This document shows, piece by piece, positions 28,062-37,713 of a stretch of 64,000 nucleotides of DNA. The position numbers were made by a program, and so were the translations under genes. Location: contig NZ_JADPKK010000023.1 in the NCBI RefSeq assembly GCF_023073915.1, forward strand, positions 310,001 through 374,000, written 5' to 3'. The stretch's first letter is position 1; the number at the start of each line of letters is the position of its first letter. Source of the DNA: Bradyrhizobium sp. 149 (GTDB lineage: Bacteria > Pseudomonadota > Alphaproteobacteria > Rhizobiales > Xanthobacteraceae). The notes under the pieces were generated by a model. The model saw only the letters and a program-made list of their open reading frames with translations. It ran no database searches and was not told the origin of the DNA.

Positions 28062-28628
28062 ATGGCCAAGAAAGCGAAGAAGCGCACAACCAAGAAATCG
28101 TCGGCGGGCCGCGCCCGTCAGGCGCCGAAGATGCTGAGCGACCTGTTCCTGGAAACGCTCAAGGATATCTATTTCGCCGAGAACAAGATCATCAAGACCC
28201 TGCCCAAGATGGCCAAGGCCGCCAACTCGAAGGAGCTCGCGGCGGCTTTCAACAAGCATCTGCGCGAGACGCAGGGCCAGGTCAAACGGCTGGACCAGAT
28301 CTTCAAGCTGCTCGGCAAGCCGGCCCGCGGCAAGCCTTGCGAAGCGATCAACGGCATTACCGACGAAGGCGCCGAGATCATGAAGGAGTTCAAGAACGCT
28401 CCTGCCCTCGACGCCGGTCTGCTCGCAGCCGCGCAGGCGGTCGAGCACTACGAAATCTCCCGCTACGGCACGTTGCGCACCTGGGCCGAGGAGCTCGGCA
28501 TGCAAGACGCCGCAAGGCTGCTGCAGGCGACGCTGGACGAGGAAGAGGCGACCGATCACGTCCTGACCGAGCTCGCCACCTCCGTGATCAACCTCGAGGC
28601 GGAAGAGGAATACCGTCAAGCGGCCTGA
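28062..28628 (+). CDS. DUF892 / YciE-YciF family ferritin-like protein
   Basis: 188 residues. A perfect AGGAGG (28052-28057) four bases before the ATG at 28062 fixes the start, removing 25 residues of open frame. After a lysine-rich N-terminus (KKAKKRTTKK) comes a four-helix ferritin-like domain: LFLETLKDIYFAENKIIKTL, HLRETQGQVKRLDQIF, AAAQAVEHYEISRYGTL, LLQATLDEEEATDHVLTELA. The Glu/His pairs fit a possible di-metal site. The family responds to stress; biochemical role unclear. A GC-rich terminator follows. Confidence 0.88.
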   Translation: MAKKAKKRTTKKSSAGRARQAPKMLSDLFLETLKDIYFAENKIIKTLPKMAKAANSKELAAAFNKHLRETQGQVKRLDQIFKLLGKPARGKPCEAINGITDEGAEIMKEFKNAPALDAGLLAAAQAVEHYEISRYGTLRTWAEELGMQDAARLLQATLDEEEATDHVLTELATSVINLEAEEEYRQAA

Positions 28629-28651
28629 GCCACACATCGCGTGATAAACAA

Positions 28652-28674
28652 CGCCGCGGCCCGAGGCCGCGGCG
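28652..28674 (+). terminator. Terminator after the DUF892 gene
   Basis: CGCCGCGGCC (28652-28661) and GGCCGCGGCG (28665-28674) form a perfect 10-bp stem with a 3-base loop, followed by CTTGTCTTTC. It lies 24 bases after the DUF892 stop. Confidence 0.75.
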
Positions 28675-28780
28675 CTTGTCTTTCGGATCGCACGATCCGC
28701 ATGGCACCTCCGCGCCGCCGGGCTGGAATTCTCGGGAACCGGCCCCATATCCAGTCGATCCCACCGCCGAGCCCCGCATC

Positions 28781-29164
28781 ATGCCACCCAAAAATCCCCT
28801 CGACTGGATGCTGTCCGAAGCCCTGGACTCGCTGACCCGCGGTGAACGGCTGCGCCAGCAGTTCGGCCGCCAGGAAGCCTGCTGGGAGCCGCCGATCGAC
28901 GTGCTCGAAACCGAGCATGAGCTGCTGATCCTGGTCGCGCTTCCCGGCGTCAATCCCGACAACGTCGAGACCGTGATCCACGACGGCGTGCTCGTGATCT
29001 CCGGCCAGCGCACTCTGCCGGCGGAGCTTCGCAATGCCCGCATCCATCGCCTCGAGCTGCCGCAGGGGCGCTTTGAGCGCCGCATTGCATTGCCCGTTGG
29101 CCGCTACGCCATCAGCCGCTTCGTGATGGACGGCTGCGTCGCACTGCGCCTCGCCAAATCCTGA
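28781..29164 (+). CDS. Hsp20/alpha-crystallin family small heat-shock protein
   Basis: 127 residues from the ATG at 28781. Residues 30-115 form an alpha-crystallin domain: PPIDVLETEHELLILVALPG, VLVISGQRTLP and FERRIALPVG. The N-terminal arm (NPLDWMLSEALDSL) is short and the C-terminal IXI motif is missing, so oligomers may be small. It ends eight bases before lon, so both probably form a heat-shock operon. No clear Shine-Dalgarno is visible before the ATG. Confidence 0.85.
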   Translation: MPPKNPLDWMLSEALDSLTRGERLRQQFGRQEACWEPPIDVLETEHELLILVALPGVNPDNVETVIHDGVLVISGQRTLPAELRNARIHRLELPQGRFERRIALPVGRYAISRFVMDGCVALRLAKS

Positions 29165-29172
29165 GGTCGACC

Positions 29173-31578
<2,406 letters not shown>

Positions 31579-31583
31579 ATGCG

Positions 31584-31736
31584 ATGAAGCAACTGCTGGA
31601 AAGAGCGAAGCGATCCCGGAAGACGCAGCGGCTGCGCCAATTGCTCGATCGCGCCATCGACGGGGTTCGCGATACGCTGGCGCCAGGACCGCGGCTTCAG
31701 CCGGTGCCGGTCCGGGTGAAGCGCCGCAAGGGTTGA
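31584..31736 (+). CDS. Small basic protein of 50 residues after lon, unknown
   Basis: An ATG at 31584, five bases after the lon stop, opens a frame of 50 residues to TGA at 31734-31736. The product is very basic (MKQLLERAKRSRKTQRLRQL at the N-terminus, VKRRKG at the end), with a possible amphipathic helix. It precedes the shared terminator, so it is transcribed with lon. Translation is not proven; no family recognised. Confidence 0.45.
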   Translation: MKQLLERAKRSRKTQRLRQLLDRAIDGVRDTLAPGPRLQPVPVRVKRRKG

Positions 31737-31772
31737 GCCCTCCGTCTCAAGCCCCCGCGGCAGCCCGATACA

Positions 31773-31803
31773 AAAGGCCCCCTCGCTGGAGGGGGCCTTT
31801 GCG
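31773..31803. terminator. Bidirectional terminator between lon operon and HU gene
   Basis: AAAGGCCCCCTC (31773-31784) and GAGGGGGCCTTT (31789-31800), a perfect 12-bp stem with a GCTG loop and A/T ends on both sides, placed between convergent genes. Confidence 0.88.
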
Positions 31804-31806
31804 TTG

Positions 31807-32109
31807 TTAGCCCACCGCGTCCTTGGCGGCCTTGACGGGGCGAGCACGGACGATCTTCCGGGCCGGCTTGGCTTTGAACATCATCTCTTCGCCCGTGAAC
31901 GGGTTGGTGCCCTTGCGCGCCTTGGTCGCGGGCTTCTTGATGACCACGAACTTGGCGAAGCCCGGCACCAGGAACAGGCCGTTCTTCTTGAGCTCCTTGT
32001 GACCGACGTCGGTCAGCGTCTCCATGACGCTCTTGACGTCGCGCTTGGAAAGCTCGGTGGTGGTCGCGATCTTTTCGATCAGCTGCGATTTCGACATTTG
32101 GGTGGCCAT
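31807..32109 (-). CDS. HU-family DNA-binding protein
   Basis: 100 residues. MSKSQLIEKIATTTELSKRD begins the helical dimer body; GFAKFVVIKKPATKARKGTN and the GEEMMFKAKP strand form the DNA-gripping arm. The C-terminus carries an extra basic tail (RARPVKAAKDAVG). It bends and packages DNA. Its ATG at 32109 is preceded by GGAGACACG on the minus strand. Confidence 0.92.
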   Translation of the reverse strand: MATQMSKSQLIEKIATTTELSKRDVKSVMETLTDVGHKELKKNGLFLVPGFAKFVVIKKPATKARKGTNPFTGEEMMFKAKPARKIVRARPVKAAKDAVG

Positions 32110-32340
32110 CGTGTCTCCTCTGATTCGTTGACGGCTGCATATTAGACCAACCGGCGAAGGCCTATAGCCTTCTGCACAGTTTTGTCGGGGTTTTACGGGC
32201 TTTTTTTGCCCTCTGTGGCAAAAAACCCTGCTTTTTAGCTACTTCCGGAGTGGGAGAAGCCTCAGGCAGCGGATTTTACCTTGTTTCAAAGGCCCGTACG
32301 CAGCCTTGCTAAAGCTGATTCGATGCTTTCGACAAGCGAC

Positions 32341-32367
32341 GACCGGCCTCTTTGTGAGAGGCTGGTC
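32341..32367 (-). terminator. Possible terminator hairpin of the thiolase gene
   Basis: GACCGGCCTC (32341-32350) pairs with GAGGCTGGTC (32358-32367), one G-U pair, 7-base loop, 24 bases past the stop of the minus-strand thiolase gene. No T-run follows, so it may stabilise or stop only weakly. The remaining sequence up to the HU start (32110-32340) shows no gene. Confidence 0.4.
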
Positions 32368-32390
32368 GCGATTCACCCTGGAAAATAAGG

Positions 32391-33623
32391 CTAGACGCGC
32401 TCGATGATGATTGCCGGGGCCATGCCGCCGGCCGCGCACATGGTGACGAGACCGCGCTTCAAGTCGCGCCGTTCGAGCTCGTCGAGCACGGTGCCGATCA
32501 GGATCGAGCCGGTGGCCCCGATGGGATGGCCGAGTGCGATCGAGCCGCCATTGACGTTGACCTTGGCGCGGTCGAGCTTGAGGTCGCGGATGTATTTTTC
32601 CGCGACCACGGCAAAGGCCTCGTTGATCTCGAACAGGTCGATGTCGTCAACAGTCAGCCCCGCCTTCGCCAGCACCTTGCGCGTCGCGGGCACCGGCGCG
32701 TTCAGCATCAGCGTCGGCGAGTCCCCCATGTTCGCCATCGCAACGACACGGGCGCGCGGCTTCAGGCCGTGCGCCCTGGCGTAAGCGGGCGAAGCCAGCA
32801 GGATCGCGGCGGCGCCGTCGACCACGCCGGACGAGTTGCCGGCGTGGTGCATGAAGTCGATCTCGAGGTCGGGGTACTTCTGCAGGATGAGGCCGCGATA
32901 CGTCGTGCCCTTGTCGTCGAGCGCATGGTCGGCAACCGCGGGGAATGCCGGCTTCAATGCGCTCAGCCCTTCCATCGTGGTCTGCGGCCGCGGATATTCT
33001 TCGTGGTCGAGCGCGAGGCTGCCGTCCTCGCGATGCACCGGCACGAGGCTCTTCTTGAAGTGGCCGTTCGCGATCGCATGCGCGGCGCGCCTCTGGCTTT
33101 CGAGCCCGAGCGCATCGACGTCCCTCCGCGTGATGCCTTCCATGGTCGCGATCGCGTCGGCACAGACGCCCTGATGCGATTGCGGATGCCGCGCGCGCAG
33201 GCGCAGGTTGCCGCCATCCATCATCATCGGTCCGCCGCCGCGACGTCCCTCCATCGACATCATCTCGCAGCCGCCGGCGACGACGAGATCTTCCGCGCCC
33301 GCCATGATCGAGCTTGCGGCCATGTTGACGCTGGTGATGCCGGAGCCGCAGAAGCGGTCGAGCGTCACCGCGCTCGCGCGCACGTCATAGCCGGCATCCA
33401 GCGCCGACATACGGCCGAGATCGCCGCCTTGCGTTGCGACCTGCGCGCTGCAGCCCCAGATGATGTCGTCGACGTCGGCGGTGTCGATGCCGGTGCGCTC
33501 GGCGAGAGCGCGCAGCACGGTCGCTCCCACTTGTTGCGGATGAATGCCCGACAGCGCCCCCTTGCCGGCCTTGCCGACGCCGCGCGGGGTCCGGCAGGCA
33601 TCGATGATGAGTGCGTCGGTCAT
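32391..33623 (-). CDS. Acetyl-CoA acetyltransferase (thiolase)
   Basis: 410 residues. The acyl-enzyme Cys92 in DRFCGSG, NEAFAVV, GGSIALGHPIGATG with the catalytic His, and the second Cys in TMCAAGGMAPA are all present. It catalyses reversible condensation of two acetyl-CoA or thiolysis of 3-ketoacyl-CoA in the cytoplasm. Slightly longer than typical biosynthetic thiolases (390-395), and the EGRRGGGPMMMDGGN loop suits the acetyl-CoA acetyltransferase subgroup acting in fatty-acid breakdown. Monocistronic. Confidence 0.9.
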   Translation of the reverse strand: MTDALIIDACRTPRGVGKAGKGALSGIHPQQVGATVLRALAERTGIDTADVDDIIWGCSAQVATQGGDLGRMSALDAGYDVRASAVTLDRFCGSGITSVNMAASSIMAGAEDLVVAGGCEMMSMEGRRGGGPMMMDGGNLRLRARHPQSHQGVCADAIATMEGITRRDVDALGLESQRRAAHAIANGHFKKSLVPVHREDGSLALDHEEYPRPQTTMEGLSALKPAFPAVADHALDDKGTTYRGLILQKYPDLEIDFMHHAGNSSGVVDGAAAILLASPAYARAHGLKPRARVVAMANMGDSPTLMLNAPVPATRKVLAKAGLTVDDIDLFEINEAFAVVAEKYIRDLKLDRAKVNVNGGSIALGHPIGATGSILIGTVLDELERRDLKRGLVTMCAAGGMAPAIIIERV

Positions 33624-33737
33624 TGGCGTTATCCTCTTTTTGAATGGTTAGAGGCGTTTTGAATCAGGGGACGAAGGGAGTCAATGCGCGCTGCGCAACC
33701 CCATCCCGCCCCTCTCAGCGCGAGCGTAGCTCGTCGG

Positions 33738-33757
33738 GCCCCCGCAAGTACGGGGGC
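33738..33757. terminator. Hairpin downstream of the GH1 gene
   Basis: GCCCCCG (33738-33744) and CGGGGGC (33751-33757) with a 6-base loop, just past the end of the minus-strand glycosidase. Its surroundings (CCCCCGCAAGTACGGGGG) look like a common Bradyrhizobium intergenic palindrome, which may double as a terminator. Confidence 0.5.
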
Positions 33758-33769
33758 GAGGGAGAGCAA

Positions 33770-35233
33770 TCACGCCCCCGCCGCATTCTTCGCGATCACG
33801 TTGCGATAGAAACTGGCGCTGAGTTTCGGCGTACGGACCTGCGTGTCGAAATTGACGTGGTAGAGCCCAAAACGCTTGTTGAGCCCGAACACCCATTCGA
33901 AATTGTCCATCAGGCTCCAGAGGAAGTAGCCGCGCACCGGCACGCCTTCCGTGGTGGCGCGCTGAAGCTGGGCGAGGTAGTTGCGCAAGTACATAATGCG
34001 GTCAGTGTCGTAGATCTTGCCGTCGGGCGTCACGACGTCCTCGCCAGAGGTGCCGTTCTCGCTGATATAGATCGCATCCGTCTTCCAGATCTTCGCCGCC
34101 AGCTTCGGCACCCAGTAGATCGTCTCGGGCCCGACGCGCAGCCAGTCCGAATTCATGTGCGGGAACGATTTCGGAATCGGCAGCGGCATGAAGCCCGCGC
34201 CCTGGTCGGAGGCCACCACGTAATTCTGCGGCGCGTAGATGTTGAGACCGAGGAAATCGACCGGCGAGGAGATGATCTTCAGCTCCGCGTCGGTGTATTT
34301 CGGCGCATCGCGTCCGGCGAATTTCAGGAAGGCGTCGGTGTACTGGCCCGTCATGATGACGTTGAGATAGCCGGCGTTCATCTCGCGCAGCGCGATCTCG
34401 GCGGCACGGACGTTCTCCGGCGTATCGATTGCGGGCGCGCAGGCATCGATGTTCTCGGCCGGTCCCACCCTGGTGCCGCGGCGGCCATGGGCGCGCACCG
34501 CCTGTACCGCGAGCCCGTGCGCGAGCGCGCTGTTGTGCCTGATCTGGTTGACCTCGGCTTGCGGCAGCGTCACGCCCGGCGCGTCAATGCCGATGCCATA
34601 GCCGAAATAGACGAAGCGGCCGCTCTCGTTCAGCGTAAATACGTTCTTGACGCGGTCGGTGAGATGTTCGGCGACATAGGCCGCGTAATCGCCGAAGATC
34701 TTGCAGGTCTCCGTCGAACGCCAGCCGCCAAACCGGTCCTCGAGCGATTGCGGCAGGTCCCAATGATAAAGCGTCAGCCACGGCTCGATGCCGTTCTTCA
34801 GGAGCTCGTCAATGACTCGATTGTAGAAGTCGAGCCCCTTCGGATTCGGCTTGCCGTCGCCGTCCGGAAAAAGCCGCGGCCAAGCCACCGAGAAGCGATA
34901 GGCCTTGCAGCCGAGTTCCCTGATGAGCGCGATGTCCTCCTTGTAGCGGTGATAGTGCTCGTTGGCGCGGTCACCGGTGGTGCCATCCTCGATCTTGCCG
35001 GGAATACGGACGAATTTGTCCCAGATCGAGGCCCCTCGCCCGTCCTCGTTGACCGCACCCTCGACCTGATAGGACGAGGTCGCCGTGCCCCAGACGAAGC
35101 CGGCCGGAAAGCCGTCCATAACCCGCGGCGACGGTGGCGGCTTGACCTCGGCGGCCTCCAGAGGATTTGCCAGTCCGGCTGCGGACAACCCCGCGATTTT
35201 CGCAAACTGGCGACGCGAGACCTGGTCCGACAT
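33770..35233 (-). CDS. GH1 beta-glucosidase with Tat signal peptide
   Basis: 487 residues from the ATG at 35233. The N-terminus has a twin-arginine signal (SRRQFAKIAGLSAAGLA), so the folded enzyme is exported. The GH1 barrel follows: GFVWGTATSSYQVEGA, WPRLFPDG, the acid/base Glu in FTLNES (usually NEP), the nucleophile in YISENGTS, and GYFLWSLMDNFEW near the C-terminus. It would hydrolyse beta-glucosides in the periplasm, possibly plant-derived. The family proline after the acid/base Glu is replaced by Ser; catalytic residues remain. Confidence 0.9.
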   Translation of the reverse strand: MSDQVSRRQFAKIAGLSAAGLANPLEAAEVKPPPSPRVMDGFPAGFVWGTATSSYQVEGAVNEDGRGASIWDKFVRIPGKIEDGTTGDRANEHYHRYKEDIALIRELGCKAYRFSVAWPRLFPDGDGKPNPKGLDFYNRVIDELLKNGIEPWLTLYHWDLPQSLEDRFGGWRSTETCKIFGDYAAYVAEHLTDRVKNVFTLNESGRFVYFGYGIGIDAPGVTLPQAEVNQIRHNSALAHGLAVQAVRAHGRRGTRVGPAENIDACAPAIDTPENVRAAEIALREMNAGYLNVIMTGQYTDAFLKFAGRDAPKYTDAELKIISSPVDFLGLNIYAPQNYVVASDQGAGFMPLPIPKSFPHMNSDWLRVGPETIYWVPKLAAKIWKTDAIYISENGTSGEDVVTPDGKIYDTDRIMYLRNYLAQLQRATTEGVPVRGYFLWSLMDNFEWVFGLNKRFGLYHVNFDTQVRTPKLSASFYRNVIAKNAAGA

Positions 35234-35404
35234 TGATGCTGCTCCGGGCTGATGCTCTTGCGGCGGCACCATGGCGAATCGCGGGTCGTTTGAGAAGCGG
35301 GCGAGCCGAACGCTGAGGATGCAGAATTGCCGGATACGACGAAGCTGTCTGAAAGAGTCCACGGCGATCGTCGGCCGACCTACCCAGCCGAAACACTCAC
35401 TTGC

Positions 35405-35660
35405 ACATCATTCCGGTCGCCGAGCTGGTGCCCGCATAGCTTCCAGATACCGCCGTCACCTGCGGATCTCCCGGGCCACGGCGAACTGGATCAGATTGTG
35501 GCCACCACACTTTGGTTGGTTTTGTCAAACGTAATCCATCCAGCGCCCGGAACATAAATCTCCGCCCAAGCGTACGTCGAATCGGAGCCCGCTAAGCCAA
35601 CGCTGCTCAGGTCTGGGCCGTACAGGTAACCTGAGGCGATCCTCTGCCGAAACAGGGCCG
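35405..35660 (-). pseudogene. Decayed transglutaminase-like gene, C-terminal remnant
   Basis: On the minus strand, pieces of one protein appear in different frames. About 35650-35515 encodes RIASGYLYGPDL and TYAWAEIYVPGAGWITFDKT, the His/Asp end of bacterial transglutaminase-like proteins. The next 35500-35465 gives GGHNLIQFAVAREIR in another frame, and 35467-35421 gives QVTAVSGSYAGTS in a third. Order and spacing match the C-terminus of the transglutaminase family I know from Bradyrhizobium, so at least two frameshifts have destroyed it. No intact start or catalytic Cys part was found; the rest of 35234-35879 has no recognisable gene. Confidence 0.6.
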
Positions 35661-35879
35661 CCTGCGTACAGAATGCCGAACCCCCTCAGAATTCACGACA
35701 AAGTCCGCAATTTGGTGTATGGTACGGCCATTGCCGCTCGGCTCCAGGCAACAGGCGCGTCGTGCACCAGATGCTGGATTCCCGGATAGACCATTCGGAT
35801 GTTCGTGTGTGAGTGCGGCGAACGTATCTGGGATGACTGAAGCCCCCAGCGCCGGTGCAAACAATTCCGAGGGCTCGTC

Positions 35880-36014
35880 ATGAAGGTTTACTTTGAGAAG
35901 ATCGCCCCGCCGAGACCTCTGCCCGGTTCGGCTGAGCCGGATCAACTGGGTTTGCCGGTCAAGCAGGAGGACAGCTGGCTGGTGGCGCGGTTCAACCGCC
36001 TGAAATTGTGGTAA
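35880..36014 (+). CDS. Small protein of 44 residues, unknown
   Basis: ATG at 35880 with a GAGGG six to ten bases upstream, TAA at 36012-36014. The product (MKVYFEKIAPPRPLPGSAEP at the N-terminus, SWLVARFNRLKLW at the end) is proline-rich then amphipathic. It leads a group of short genes between 35.9 and 37.6 kb. I do not know a family; expression is uncertain. Confidence 0.4.
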   Translation: MKVYFEKIAPPRPLPGSAEPDQLGLPVKQEDSWLVARFNRLKLW

Positions 36015-36099
36015 TCCCTCCGGCTTGACTAAGTGCCTGTCCTACAGACCACCACGACTGACCCCTCTCCCGAGCAGCCATCAATTTCGAGGTAGATAC

Positions 36100-36306
36100 A
36101 TGTCGTATGCCTATAAGCTAAACGAAGACGTTCGCCACCAAGCCCAAGGCCCACAAGGACGTGCGGCAACGGACGAACCGATGATTTACACCATCGTCCG
36201 GCAAATGCCCATCGAGGCCGATGGACGTCTTAGGTACCGCATCAGGTGCAAGTCCGAAAAGATCGAGCGGGTCGTTACGGAAGATCAGCTTTCGTATTCG
36301 CAGTGA
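36100..36306 (+). CDS. Small conserved hypothetical protein (Bradyrhizobium type)
   Basis: 68 residues from the ATG at 36100, preceded by GAGG. MSYAYKLNEDVRHQAQG, MIYTIVRQMPIEADGRLRYR and a final RVVTEDQL resemble a short cytoplasmic protein that I recall widely in Bradyrhizobium. No function is known. Confidence 0.65.
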   Translation: MSYAYKLNEDVRHQAQGPQGRAATDEPMIYTIVRQMPIEADGRLRYRIRCKSEKIERVVTEDQLSYSQ

Positions 36307-36455
36307 TCTGCTTGATGGCCGTGAGAGTCCAACGCGGATGAATTGGCTCTGAGTCGCCATGATGAGCGACGGGCCTACTGTCGTTGCTTGGCGAACTTAG
36401 ACGTTCCGGAATGTCTGCCGTCGGTCGGACGCAGACATGAGGTACTCCCGCCGGG

Positions 36456-36638
36456 CTACGGCGCTGCTGTTGCGATCAGCGCGAACGCGGTGAAGCGATC
36501 TCCATCGACCTTGCAGGAGCCGTGATAGGTCATCAGGCTGTCGCAGCCCCAGATCTGTCCGTTTGCGACATGGACGATCCCGGTACCCTGGTCGAGCGGC
36601 GTCTTGTACCACGCCGCGTAGGTGCCGTCCTTCAGCAT
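36456..36638 (-). CDS. Truncated GrlR-like regulatory domain protein
   Basis: 60 residues: LKDGTYAAWYKTPLDQGTGI, VHVANGQIWGCDSLMTYHGS, CKVDGDRFTAFALIA, then a stop. This is the N-terminal half of the GrlR-type beta-barrel found in many rhizobial proteins of 100-130 residues. The second half is missing: the frame stops at 36456. It may be a broken gene or a naturally short version. Confidence 0.5.
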   Translation of the reverse strand: MLKDGTYAAWYKTPLDQGTGIVHVANGQIWGCDSLMTYHGSCKVDGDRFTAFALIATAAP

Positions 36639-36698
36639 GGGAGCAGCCTCCGCTGGGATTCGCTCGCAACAATCCGCATGATTAGCGCTAAGAAACCG

Positions 36699-36866
36699 TT
36701 AATCGCGCGGCGCGTGCCAATCCGGTCGATCCCTTCGCAACTCGGCTTCAAGTTCCTCGATGATGCTGTGAAGCAGGCACGCGGCAAGCGGATCGGTGAC
36801 TTCGCGCTCCAAACGCCGGTAACGCGCGATCTGGAATTCCTGCTCTATCAACTGGTGCTCTGTCAT
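36699..36866 (-). CDS. Small helical protein of 55 residues, unknown
   Basis: From the ATG at 36866 the product is MTEHQLIEQEFQIARYRRLE, then EVTDPLAACLLHSIIEELEAEL; mostly helical and probably a two-helix hairpin. The frame extends 13 codons upstream, but MTEHQ has the better local context. Resembles a short protein I recall from other Bradyrhizobium genomes. Confidence 0.5.
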   Translation of the reverse strand: MTEHQLIEQEFQIARYRRLEREVTDPLAACLLHSIIEELEAELRRDRPDWHAPRD

Positions 36867-37029
36867 CGGACGGGTCCTCCGACGGACCGACGCAGACGCA
36901 GCCAAATCGTTTCGTTAAAATTTTCGGATCATTCGCTATGGTTTCTAATCGGTAAGCAACGCAGGCCAAGCTTTGCCGCGCGGGATCCTTGGACGTTTCG
37001 AAAGGTCGATACGCCGACATGCGCCGCTG

Positions 37030-37263
37030 TCACGGCACGTCGCCGCTTTTGCGATTCTCGCCGATGCTGTGCGGCTTGTTGAGAAAGAACTCCCGGTTAC
37101 CGAGAGCCGCCTCCGCGTACTGATCGATCGAGACCTGGATGGCCTCGATGTGCATGCGGCACCAGCCTTCGAGGCAAGACAGGCGCCGCGCATCATGAAG
37201 AGCCTTCAAAAATTCCGGCGGCTCCTGCATGTCGGAGAAGTAGGTCGGCCTCTCCCCCTTCAT
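37030..37263 (-). CDS. Small conserved protein, unknown (77 residues)
   Basis: MKGERPTYFSDMQEPPEFLK, LHDARRLSCLEGWCRMHIEA, then SIDQYAEAALGNREFFLNKP. One clear helical region with two cysteines (CLEGWC). Its ATG overlaps the upstream gene by four bases (ATGA), so the two are coupled. The pattern is familiar from Bradyrhizobium; no function known. Confidence 0.6.
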   Translation of the reverse strand: MKGERPTYFSDMQEPPEFLKALHDARRLSCLEGWCRMHIEAIQVSIDQYAEAALGNREFFLNKPHSIGENRKSGDVP

Positions 37264-37559
37264 GCCTGTGCCACCTCTCGCGGCGGCAGGAGACGGCGCT
37301 TCTCAACATGGACGCGCGGCGGCGTCGGTTTTCGGCGGGGAACGAAGAGGCTGGCGACGACGATCGGGTCGGTGTCACCGAGAGCGGCCCGCTCCCGGAC
37401 AAGCCCGCTCATCACGGTGCGCATCTTCATGACTTCCCCGGCGACGAAGGTGCAGTCTTCGTCCCTGTTGATCTGCTCGTGCATGATGGCTTCAGCCTCA
37501 CGCATGCTGACACGCAATGCTCTGACTATTCTGCGGATTTCATTGATGCGGTTGTCCAT
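37260..37559 (-). CDS. Small protein of 99 residues, unknown
   Basis: Start ATG at 37559 (MDNRINEIRRIVRALRVSMR); an extended frame to 37640 is less likely. Residues 1-60 are amphipathic helix (MREAEAIMHEQINRDEDCTF, MKMRTVMSGLVRERAALGD), the tail is Arg/Pro-rich (VPRRKPTPPRVHVEKRR). It may be a small regulator; no family recognised. Coupled to the following 77-residue gene. Confidence 0.55.
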   Translation of the reverse strand: MDNRINEIRRIVRALRVSMREAEAIMHEQINRDEDCTFVAGEVMKMRTVMSGLVRERAALGDTDPIVVASLFVPRRKPTPPRVHVEKRRLLPPREVAQA

Positions 37560-37713
37560 GGCTCGGTCCCTTGGCTGACGACCAGCATAAGAACAAAACA
37601 TGAACATTGAGTCAATCGGCCATAGGTAGAACACATCCATAGCGGCACGTCGCGCCGGCCATGACCTACCTCCTCGTCACCCGCACCAGTCGTGGGCGGC
37701 TTACCCGCCAGGA

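Noticed and set aside
28675..28780. RpoH promoter or ROSE-type RNA thermometer before hsp20
   Set aside because: A CTTG is present, but no convincing -10 partner, and no Shine-Dalgarno-masking hairpin of the ROSE kind was found.
35581..35680. Possible riboswitch around GGTAACCTGAGGCGATCC
   Set aside because: The sequence is better explained as minus-strand transglutaminase remnant coding for RIASGYLYGP.
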